Positions 1-6,273 of a stretch of DNA of 11,985 nucleotides are shown here, in pieces. The translations under genes and the position numbers were made by a program. The stretch's first letter is position 1. Each line of letters opens with the position of its first letter. Location of the stretch: positions 1 to 11,985 of the forward strand of contig DNPJ01000004.1 of the NCBI GenBank assembly GCA_003501485.1. Reading direction: 5' to 3'. This stretch comes from Bacillota bacterium (GTDB lineage: Bacteria > Bacillota_I > Bacilli_A > RFN20 > CAG-826). The notes under the pieces were generated by a model, which saw only the letters and a list, made by a program, of their open reading frames with translations, ran no database searches and was not told the DNA's origin.

Positions 1-34
1 AAAATGCAAGATATAAAATGCGTCACATTAAATT

Positions 35-337
35 TTATAAGTTGACAAATTCTTTGAGATTTTTATAAGGCATGTAGCCTCTTTCAACTTTGACTAATTT
101 TCCGTCTTTAAACAAATAAAGTGTTGGTATCGACATTATGCGATATTGTTCTGCTAAAACACCTAATTCATCGACATCTACTTTTAATATTTTAATATTT
201 GTTTCTTGTTCAAGGTCTTCAAGAAGTGGTGCCAGCATTGAACATGGTCCACACCAAGTAGCAAAAAAATCAACTAAAACTATTCCTTTTTCAATTTCTT
301 GATCAAATTCTTTTTTGGATTTTATATGTATAATCAT
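35..337 (-). CDS. trxA: Thioredoxin
   Basis: Small cytosolic disulfide reductase of 100 residues, the usual thioredoxin length. The active-site motif WCGPC is at residues 28-32, with redox cysteines C29 and C32. The conserved cis-proline is in the SIPTL segment (P71), followed by the typical LYLFKDGK strand-turn. The family cycles between dithiol and disulfide and is normally recharged by thioredoxin reductase, which is not in this window. The start is fixed by a strong AGGAGGT ribosome-binding site (343-349, minus strand) five bases upstream of ATG. It is the last gene of a minus-strand run after a CPBP protease homologue and a TraX-like protein; only 13 bases separate it from the TraX stop, so co-transcription is likely. 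Only 34 bases remain downstream before the window edge, and nothing is seen in them. Confidence 0.96.
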   Translation of the reverse strand: MIIHIKSKKEFDQEIEKGIVLVDFFATWCGPCSMLAPLLEDLEQETNIKILKVDVDELGVLAEQYRIMSIPTLYLFKDGKLVKVERGYMPYKNLKEFVNL

Positions 338-342
338 ATTTT

Positions 343-349
343 ACCTCCT
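343..349 (-). promoter_or_regulatory. Strong Shine-Dalgarno of trxA
   Basis: Reads AGGAGGT on the minus strand, five bases before the trxA ATG, and fills the 13-base gap after the TraX stop. It is the strongest ribosome-binding site in the minus-strand run. The two genes upstream in the same run have no clear one, so thioredoxin may be translated more strongly than its co-transcribed partners. Confidence 0.85.
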
Positions 350-350
350 A

Positions 351-1226
351 TCATCTATATAATAAGAAAAAAACAAAATAAATGATAATAATATGCACTG
401 GAAAATAGCAATATGACGCATATTGAAACCATTTTTTATTATATCCGCGTTTACCATTGTAAAAGAAAATCAAAATTGAAGCGAACATTGACCATGTTTG
501 AATCTCATTATTAAACCATAAAGTTTGCTCACCTAAATTAAGATATGTTAAAGCGTATATTGCTATATTAATTAAAACTAAAAATAGGATTTGAGTCACA
601 TTTATTAAAAATTGATAGTGAGGCAATTCTTTAAAAGCAATAAGATCAACGCCCTTTTTAATAGCAATCTTGTCAACTATTTCATATGAATAGAAAAATA
701 GAAGGGAAAGAATTAGGCCTAAAATCGAATAGCCAGGTCTAATATAAAAAGGGAAATAATTTATTTTTATGTTGTTAAACGATTCACAAAGTTGAACTAT
801 AAAAGTAAATGTTAAATATGCAATAGGCAAAATTGATAATAATGAATATTTATCTTTTCTTTTCAGCAAGATTAACGTTAAGGCACATAAGAATAAATCT
901 ATTAATGGAGAATAAGCGTATTCGATATCTTGTGATATAAAATAATAAATAATAATTTGGCTTATTAATACAATACTCATTACGATTGATATTCTTAATA
1001 AATATTTCCAACAATTTTTTGAATGTCTAACACCTTCAACAAGCATTAATATGAAAAGTGGAAACGCTAGTCTTCCAAAACATCTAAAAATAAAACCGCA
1101 TGAATACATCGGATCTTCGAAAACATTTGTTGAATAGTTTATTAAAAAGATGCCGATATGATCTAAAGTCATGAATAAAAACGCGAAGATTTTGATAATA
1201 AATTCGTTTATTTTTAAGAACTTCAT
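351..1226 (-). CDS. TraX-family integral membrane protein
   Basis: Polytopic membrane protein of 291 residues with about eight hydrophobic segments. Three TraX-family (PF05857) signatures are visible: FMTLDHIG near residues 18-25, GRLAFPLF with following VEG..HSKN at 51-71, and the C-terminal YNGKRG (256-261) followed by an aromatic segment ending FPVHI (275-279). In F plasmid TraX acetylates the pilin N-terminus. Chromosomal homologues are widespread in Bacillota and their substrates are not established, so a membrane acyltransferase role is an inference from the family. No tra or pilin genes are nearby, so conjugation is not implied. The start lies one base after the CPBP stop and lacks a recognisable Shine-Dalgarno, which suggests translational coupling. 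It ends in TGA. Confidence 0.85.
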   Translation of the reverse strand: MKFLKINEFIIKIFAFLFMTLDHIGIFLINYSTNVFEDPMYSCGFIFRCFGRLAFPLFILMLVEGVRHSKNCWKYLLRISIVMSIVLISQIIIYYFISQDIEYAYSPLIDLFLCALTLILLKRKDKYSLLSILPIAYLTFTFIVQLCESFNNIKINYFPFYIRPGYSILGLILSLLFFYSYEIVDKIAIKKGVDLIAFKELPHYQFLINVTQILFLVLINIAIYALTYLNLGEQTLWFNNEIQTWSMFASILIFFYNGKRGYNKKWFQYASYCYFPVHIIIIYFVFFLLYR

Positions 1227-1227
1227 A

Positions 1228-2088
1228 TTATTTTAATATTTGATTTTGAAGAGCTACTGATATGACACTTATCAAATTATTTATTGAATGTGATAAAAAA
1301 GAAGCACCAAATCCAAGCTTTTCATATAAAAAAGTAAATGTGAAAGCCGCAAAAGCATAAAATGGTATATTAAGAAGTTCGTTTATCATATCAGCACTTC
1401 CGTAATCGAAATGAATAAACGTAAATACAATAATCGTTATTACATAAGAAGCAATTTTGTTTAGTCTTCTTCCAAAAGTATACAAACCTACGCGATATGT
1501 GACTTCTTCACAAAATGGTCCTATAATGCCAAAAACAATTATTGACAATAAAGGATATATTTCAATTATTTTTTCTAACCCAGATTGGTTATCGTTACTC
1601 GCAATATCAACACCACATATGTATAGAAAAATATTGTATGCCATATTGAAAATATAAATAGCGACGCATCCAATAACAGCACCAACAAATACTTTCCAAT
1701 CGGCAAATGATTTGAATATTTTAATGTTGTCTTTCCAAAGAGTTATACATAAGATTGCGAATAAAACTAAATAAGAAGTAATATTAATTACCCCAGATAT
1801 TTTAGCGGTCGCTAAAAACTCAGACATTTGATCCGGTGTCGGATATAAACTTGCGTTTACTATTTGTATGTATAACATCACAAGCAATGCAATTAATTGA
1901 AAACCAAAACAGCCTATAAGAAATAAGAGAATTTGTTTCCAAATTGGTGTTACTAAAAACCGATTTCCAAATCTTTTTGGATTGATTTTATCTTTTCCGT
2001 GTTCGCAAAAAGGACATACCTCTTCCTGAGAATCATATTCTTTTCCACACCAATTACATTGTTCTTTCCTAAACTTTGTTTTTTCCAT
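1228..2088 (-). CDS. CPBP-family intramembrane metalloprotease homologue with N-terminal zinc ribbon
   Basis: Membrane protein of 286 residues. An N-terminal zinc ribbon (C11-x2-C14, C25-x2-C28) is followed by multiple hydrophobic segments beginning near residue 50. The C-terminal half carries the CPBP/Abi (CAAX protease and bacteriocin-processing, PF02517) motifs: EEVTYR at 194-199 (E194, E195, R199), F222-x3-H226, and H267-x3-N271. All expected catalytic or metal-binding positions of the family are present, so an active intramembrane protease is plausible. Substrates of most bacterial members are unknown. It is the first gene of the minus-strand run leading into TraX and thioredoxin. The ATG at 2088 has no clear Shine-Dalgarno. 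The zinc ribbon probably sits in the cytoplasm and could bind a partner, but this is inference. Confidence 0.88.
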   Translation of the reverse strand: MEKTKFRKEQCNWCGKEYDSQEEVCPFCEHGKDKINPKRFGNRFLVTPIWKQILLFLIGCFGFQLIALLVMLYIQIVNASLYPTPDQMSEFLATAKISGVINITSYLVLFAILCITLWKDNIKIFKSFADWKVFVGAVIGCVAIYIFNMAYNIFLYICGVDIASNDNQSGLEKIIEIYPLLSIIVFGIIGPFCEEVTYRVGLYTFGRRLNKIASYVITIIVFTFIHFDYGSADMINELLNIPFYAFAAFTFTFLYEKLGFGASFLSHSINNLISVISVALQNQILK

Positions 2089-2242
2089 TGATGGTATTTT
2101 ATATGAAAAAATAAAAAAAGTTAATAATTTGACAATCGTTAAGACATGAGATTGATATATATGAGAAGAATAGATGATTCACCATCCATATTTTTATAGA
2201 TTGTATTTTCATCTTTATATATAATATAAGAAAGGAATGTTT
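2089..2242. promoter_or_regulatory. Divergent intergenic promoter region
   Basis: This 154-base AT-rich stretch separates the minus-strand CPBP run from the plus-strand plsX run, so it must hold promoters for both unless they lie further inside. A TTGACA hexamer at 2129-2134 (plus) overlaps a TTGTCA hexamer at 2130-2135 read on the minus strand. On the minus strand a weak TATTTT (2108-2113) lies 16 bases downstream of TTGTCA. On the plus strand no good -10 lies 17 bases from TTGACA; weak TATATA (2156-2161) and TATAGA (2195-2200) elements are present. A TATAAT at 2220-2225 is too close to the plsX start to leave a normal leader. No FapR-like palindrome was recognised. Assignments are by eye and tentative. 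Confidence 0.4.
2231..2236 (+). promoter_or_regulatory. Shine-Dalgarno deciding the plsX start
   Basis: AAAGGA lies directly against an upstream ATG (2237) but six bases before the second in-frame ATG (2243). Normal spacing favours the second, which begins MEKYK and matches where PlsX proteins usually begin just before the first beta strand. The ATG at 2237 would add only two residues (Met-Phe). Confidence 0.65.
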
Positions 2243-3214
2243 ATGGAAAAATATAAAATAATAATTGATACTTTCGGAAGCGATAAAGGTCCTGAAGCTA
2301 TTTTAGAAGGAGCTAAACTCATTCTTAATGAATTTGACAATGTTGATTTGATTATTGTCGGAGACAAAGATTTAATTAACAAATATGATTTTGATTTTTC
2401 AAGAGTAGAAATAATCGATTCAAAAGGAACGATTACAAATTATGATAACCCGATAGAAGCATTTTATAAGGAGCCTGATGCATCTATTTTTAAAGCATTT
2501 GAGGCTGCTTCAAAAATAAAAAATATTGGTTTGATATCGGCTGGAAACAGTGGTGCACTAATGGTTTGCGCAATTAAATATTTATTAAACGATAAAAGGA
2601 TTCGTCCATGCATGGCTGCAGTATTGCCGAATATGAATAAATCTTTTACATGTTTAGTTGATACAGGTGCTTCGATTGATTGTGGACCAAATCAACTTAT
2701 TAATTTTGCTCATTTAGGTAGTGATTTTATGCGTTATTTATATAAAATCGATTCCCCAAAAGTTGGCCTTCTTTCTAATGGAGCCGAGCCTACAAAAGGA
2801 AACAAAGTTGTTAAAGAGGCTTATAAACTTTTAGTGGAAGACAAAAATATCAATTTTATAGGTAATATCGAAGGAAATAAGGCTTTAAGTGGTCTTTGTG
2901 ATGTGCTGGTGTGTGACGGATTTGCTGGCAATCAAGTTCTTAAAAATAGTGAAGGGATGGCTGTAAATCTTATAACTGAAATTGTTAAATATGCAAAAAA
3001 GAATAAACAAGAGGAAGTTATAATGCCGCTTGTTCAATATTTAATGCAAACATATGATTTTGAATCTCTTGGAGCAGGCATAATGCTTGGGTCAAAAGTC
3101 CCTGTTATGAAATGTCGCGGTTCAAGTGGTCCAAAGGCTATTAGAAATGCTGCGCATATATTGTTGAATATTGCTATGAATAAGTCCTTATATGACGGAG
3201 AAGATAAGAGGTAA
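2243..3214 (+). CDS. plsX: Phosphate acyltransferase PlsX (acyl-ACP:phosphate transacylase)
   Basis: Converts acyl-ACP plus inorganic phosphate to acyl-phosphate, the donor that PlsY uses for the first acylation of glycerol-3-phosphate. It is a peripheral enzyme at the cytoplasmic membrane. The 323-residue length is typical of Gram-positive PlsX. Family landmarks: an N-terminal IIDTFGSDKGP (7-17), SAGNSGALM (99-107), VDTGASIDCGP (139-149), KVGLLSNGAEPTKGN (173-187), NFIGNIEG (204-211), CDGFAGNQVLK (224-234), and the C-terminal LG...RGSS (292-295). Several motifs drift from the common forms: DTFGSDKGP for D-A-M-G-G-D-H-A-P, and RGSS for HGSS. It opens the run followed six bases later by acpP, whose product it uses. 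The operon order plsX-acpP lacks the fabD and fabG genes often found between them. Confidence 0.95.
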   Translation: MEKYKIIIDTFGSDKGPEAILEGAKLILNEFDNVDLIIVGDKDLINKYDFDFSRVEIIDSKGTITNYDNPIEAFYKEPDASIFKAFEAASKIKNIGLISAGNSGALMVCAIKYLLNDKRIRPCMAAVLPNMNKSFTCLVDTGASIDCGPNQLINFAHLGSDFMRYLYKIDSPKVGLLSNGAEPTKGNKVVKEAYKLLVEDKNINFIGNIEGNKALSGLCDVLVCDGFAGNQVLKNSEGMAVNLITEIVKYAKKNKQEEVIMPLVQYLMQTYDFESLGAGIMLGSKVPVMKCRGSSGPKAIRNAAHILLNIAMNKSLYDGEDKR

Positions 3215-3220
3215 AAAAAG

Positions 3221-3448
3221 ATGTTTGAAAGATTATTAAAAATTATTAAAGAAACAATGCCTGACGCAGATGTATCTGACGCTGATGAGAATTCAAGATT
3301 AATTGAAGATCTAGGTTTTGATTCAATTGGATTAATGATGCTTGCGATGGCGCTTGAAGACGAATTTGGTGTTCGTTTTACAAATTCTATTAATTTTGTA
3401 ACTGTTAAAGATGTTATAAATTATTTAGAAAAACACGCCACAAAATAA
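3221..3448 (+). CDS. acpP: Acyl carrier protein
   Basis: Acidic 75-residue carrier protein that holds acyl chains on a phosphopantetheine arm. The attachment site is S35 in the motif GFDSIG (32-37), equivalent to the usual D-S-L. The helix-rich pattern and the conserved FGV segment with a following helix (VKDVINYL) match ACP. AAGAGG at 3206-3211 gives a ribosome-binding site nine bases before ATG and overlaps the end of plsX. Its place between PlsX (which takes acyl-ACP) and a FakB-type protein suggests a role in phospholipid precursor supply rather than in a polyketide or D-alanylation system. A separate ACP elsewhere in the genome cannot be excluded. Confidence 0.95.
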   Translation: MFERLLKIIKETMPDADVSDADENSRLIEDLGFDSIGLMMLAMALEDEFGVRFTNSINFVTVKDVINYLEKHATK

Positions 3449-3466
3449 AAATAGGAGATTTATTTT

Positions 3467-4336
3467 ATGTATACTTTATTTTTTGATACTGATTGCGATA
3501 TTACGCCAGAAATTGCAAAAGAATTTAATGCCAAATTAATTTCAATGCCTTATGAAATGGATGGTAAAGAAATTTATCCATATGTTTCTTTTGAAAAATA
3601 TGATGCCCATGCTTTTTTTGATAAATTAAGACAGGGATGTCTTCCAACAACTTCTGCTCTTTCTCCTGAAGATTATAGAGCGTATTTTGAACCAGAATTC
3701 GAAAAAGGAAACGATATTCTTTATATTCACTTTTCTGCTGCAATGTCTGCAACATTTAATTCGATCCGCCTTTTAATGGATGAACTTAAGAACAAATACC
3801 CTGAAAGAAGATTTGAAATGATCGACACAAAAGGAATTACACTTGGCAGTTTCTCTTTATGTCTGCAAATGGGTAAGTTATATAATGAAGGTAAGTCAAT
3901 TGATGAAATTAAAAAATGGGCTGATGAAAATGTGAATAAAACAGCATTTTATTTCTTTGCCGATAATCTTAAATTCTTTGGGAAAAGTGGTAGAGTAAGC
4001 GGCTTTACAGCTTTCATGGGTGGACTTATTGGAATTAAACCAATTATTTATATTAACGAAGAAGGAAAAATGGTTTCCATTGGCAAAGCCAAAGGCAGAA
4101 AAGCAGCGCTGAAAAAGATATTAGATTACGTAATTGAACTTGAAGATCACATCAAAGATTATCCTGTTATTATTGCTCATGGAGATGCGATGTATCTTGT
4201 TGATGAATTTGTAAAAATGCTTAAAGAACACTTTGGTGATGATTTAAATATTATTGTTGAAGATATCAACCCAACAGCAGGCGCTCATTGTGGACCTGAC
4301 ACTCTTGGCGTTACATTCCACGCTAAACATAGATAG
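3467..4336 (+). CDS. DegV/FakB-family fatty-acid-binding protein
   Basis: Cytosolic 289-residue DegV-family protein. In the characterised FakA/FakB pathway such proteins bind a free fatty acid and present it to the kinase FakA, giving acyl-phosphate. Visible family features: N-terminal FFDTDCDI strand (5-12), ligand-carboxylate region TTSALSP (61-67), SAAMSATF (90-97) matching the usual S-x-x-x-S-G-T-Y, GKSGRVSG (172-179), IGIKPII (188-194) and the C-terminal GPDTLGVTF (276-284). The start has a good AGGAG at 3453-3457, nine bases upstream. It sits 18 bases after acpP and four bases before a PlsC-like acyltransferase, which supports a lipid role. The partner kinase FakA is not in the window. 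Which fatty acid it prefers cannot be read from the sequence. Confidence 0.92.
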   Translation: MYTLFFDTDCDITPEIAKEFNAKLISMPYEMDGKEIYPYVSFEKYDAHAFFDKLRQGCLPTTSALSPEDYRAYFEPEFEKGNDILYIHFSAAMSATFNSIRLLMDELKNKYPERRFEMIDTKGITLGSFSLCLQMGKLYNEGKSIDEIKKWADENVNKTAFYFFADNLKFFGKSGRVSGFTAFMGGLIGIKPIIYINEEGKMVSIGKAKGRKAALKKILDYVIELEDHIKDYPVIIAHGDAMYLVDEFVKMLKEHFGDDLNIIVEDINPTAGAHCGPDTLGVTFHAKHR

Positions 4337-4340
4337 AATT

Positions 4341-5669
4341 ATGAAGAAAGAAAGAAATCTTCAAAAGGAACTAGAATTAAGGAAATATAAAAGGCCTAAT
4401 CCATTTTTGTATTGGATTTATTATGTTGTAGGGCTAACACCTTTATTAGGTGGAAAATATCATCCTCATATCGAGATCATTGATGATATTAATAAATGCA
4501 AAGGACCGTGTTTTTTAATTTGGAACCATCAATCAAGAAGAGACCATACTTTTCTGACCACAGCATGTTATCCAAAGAGACTTTCAATTGTAGCGGAATA
4601 TGGATCTTTCTTTAGAAAGCATCTTCATTGGCCTTTTAAAATGATGAACATTCTTCCTAAAAAAGTATTCGCTAACGATATGAATGGCATGAGAGCAATA
4701 AGAGAAATTATCAAACAAAATGGTTGCGTTGCTTTCTCTCCCGAAGGAACATCTTCTATTTTTGGTGACAATCAACCAATTGTTCCTGGAACTGGAAGAT
4801 TTTTGCAAGCATTTAATGTCCCTGTATACTGCATGTCTTTAAGAGGAAGTTATCTAACAAATAATAAAGTTTGTTCAGATGATAGAATTGGCGAAGTATA
4901 CGGAACACTTAAATTATTGTTCAGCAAAGAAGATTTAAAAAAATACAAACCAACGGAAATCGAAGATATTATTAATAACGAGTTCCAACACGATGATTAT
5001 AAATGGAATAAAATCGCTCATATTAAGTACGATTCAAAAGGCAAAATCACTACAGGATTATCGGATATTTGCTATAAATGCCCAAAATGCGGTGAAGAAT
5101 TCTCAATGATTAGCAAAGATAATTACATTAAATGCGAAAAATGTGGAAATGGCGCGACAATGGATGATTATTATGATTTTCATCCATATGCTGGTTCTAT
5201 TATTCCAAACACTCCAACTGATTGGGCACATAAGGAGCGAGAAGAAATAATTAATGAAATTAGAAATGATCCAAATTATTGTTATTCGTTTAAAGTTAAA
5301 CTTGGAACACTTCCTAAAGATCATTATGTAAAGAAAACAGAAACTACTGAACTATGTGGAGAAGGGATATATTCTATAGATCATAAAGGCGTTCATTTTA
5401 GAGGAACAAAATTTGGACAACCGTTTGATTTTGATTTAGATTATAAAACCATTCAGACTTATCCTATTTCAGTTGATCTAAGTTGTTTTTCGTATTTTAT
5501 TAACGATGAATATTATGACTTTTTCCCAGAAATTAGAAATGTTGGAAAAGTAATTATGCTTACTGAAGAAATGCATAGACTTCATATAAACCATTTTAAA
5601 AATTTCCCTTGGTTTGATTATATGTATGAAGGAAAAGAACTTGGCATAGATTTGAAGAATAAAAAATGA
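4341..5669 (+). CDS. PlsC-like lysophospholipid acyltransferase with zinc ribbon and extra C-terminal domain
   Basis: Probable 1-acyl-glycerol-3-phosphate acyltransferase of 442 residues. The PlsC domain occupies about residues 55-220: catalytic H-x4-D at NHQSRRDH (H63, D68) and the acceptor-binding motif FSPEGTS (132-138), close to the usual FPEGTR. A four-cysteine zinc ribbon follows (C247-x2-C250-x14-C265-x2-C268; C244 lies nearby). The last 170 residues form an extra domain with alternating beta-strand-like segments around 340-415 (YSIDHKGVHFRG, FDFDLDYKTI), which suggests a PH/GRAM-like fold but is not a firm match. Standard PlsC proteins are about 200-250 residues, so nearly half of this one is additional. 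The chosen ATG lies four bases after the DegV stop. An in-frame ATG at 4254 would run 83 bases into degV. No clear Shine-Dalgarno is present, so coupling to degV is likely. It ends in TGA. Confidence 0.88.
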   Translation: MKKERNLQKELELRKYKRPNPFLYWIYYVVGLTPLLGGKYHPHIEIIDDINKCKGPCFLIWNHQSRRDHTFLTTACYPKRLSIVAEYGSFFRKHLHWPFKMMNILPKKVFANDMNGMRAIREIIKQNGCVAFSPEGTSSIFGDNQPIVPGTGRFLQAFNVPVYCMSLRGSYLTNNKVCSDDRIGEVYGTLKLLFSKEDLKKYKPTEIEDIINNEFQHDDYKWNKIAHIKYDSKGKITTGLSDICYKCPKCGEEFSMISKDNYIKCEKCGNGATMDDYYDFHPYAGSIIPNTPTDWAHKEREEIINEIRNDPNYCYSFKVKLGTLPKDHYVKKTETTELCGEGIYSIDHKGVHFRGTKFGQPFDFDLDYKTIQTYPISVDLSCFSYFINDEYYDFFPEIRNVGKVIMLTEEMHRLHINHFKNFPWFDYMYEGKELGIDLKNKK

Positions 5670-5670
5670 T

Positions 5671-6273
5671 ATGTATACAATACTTGAAAAAAATGAAGCT
5701 TCAATAATAAAAGATCGTTCGGAATTTATCGGAATTATTATTCATATTAATTCTCCTGATGATGTTGGTCGATATTTACAAGAAATTAAAAAAGAATATC
5801 CAAAAGCAAAACACTATTGTTATGCATATATTGTAGGCGATAAGAAAAAAGGTTTTGATGATGGGGAACCATCAAAAACCGCTGGAAGACCTCTTCTAGA
5901 ACTTTTGGAAAGAAAACAATTAGATGAAGTGCTTTTAGTTGTTGTCAGATATTTTGGTGGAATACTTCTTGGTGCTTCTAGACTTATGTCGACTTATATA
6001 GAAGCTGGAGTAAAAGTGCTTGACGATTCATTATTGTTAAAAATTGAGACAAAATATGTTTATCATTGCAATTTTACATATAAAGATTTTGACACTTTTA
6101 AACGTCTTACAAAATCTTTTTCGTTTTCGTTGGAAAATATAAATTACGATACTACAATAAATGTTGATGTTCTTGCAGACGAAAATTTTGGAGAACAGTT
6201 AACAAATTACTTCCCTCAAATGAGTGTAGAAGTGCATGGGAAAAGAAAGGTCTATAAAAAAATATATGATTGA
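5671..6273 (+). CDS. yigZ: YigZ/IMPACT family protein
   Basis: Cytosolic 200-residue protein of the YigZ family, whose N-terminal domain is homologous to eukaryotic IMPACT. Diagnostic motifs are DDGEPSKTAGRP at 63-74 and RYFGGILLGASRL at 93-105. Residues from about 130 on match the smaller C-terminal DUF1949-type domain. The precise molecular role of bacterial members is not settled; eukaryotic IMPACT acts in translation control through GCN1. The ATG begins one base after the acyltransferase TGA and lacks a convincing ribosome-binding site, which points to translational coupling. Its 3' end overlaps the start of the next gene by eight bases. Nothing in the sequence ties it to lipid metabolism; it may be a passenger in the operon. 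Confidence 0.92.
   Translation: MYTILEKNEASIIKDRSEFIGIIIHINSPDDVGRYLQEIKKEYPKAKHYCYAYIVGDKKKGFDDGEPSKTAGRPLLELLERKQLDEVLLVVVRYFGGILLGASRLMSTYIEAGVKVLDDSLLLKIETKYVYHCNFTYKDFDTFKRLTKSFSFSLENINYDTTINVDVLADENFGEQLTNYFPQMSVEVHGKRKVYKKIYD

Noticed and set aside
351..1226. Conjugation locus indicated by the TraX homologue
   Set aside because: TraX homologues are common on chromosomes, and no pilin, relaxase, coupling protein or mobile-element ends are present here.
2161..2199. Twelve-codon open frame upstream of plsX as a leader peptide
   Set aside because: It has no Shine-Dalgarno, no regulatory codon run and no attenuator hairpin behind it.
4254..4340. Longer N-terminus for the acyltransferase, starting inside degV
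   Set aside because: It would overlap degV by 83 bases, and the extra residues simply read the conserved degV 3' end in another frame. The ATG at 4341 sits directly after the degV stop.
6236..6265. Ten-residue longer start for pepP
   Set aside because: No ribosome-binding site precedes it. The start at 6266 gives the usual N-terminus and the typical short stop-start overlap with yigZ.
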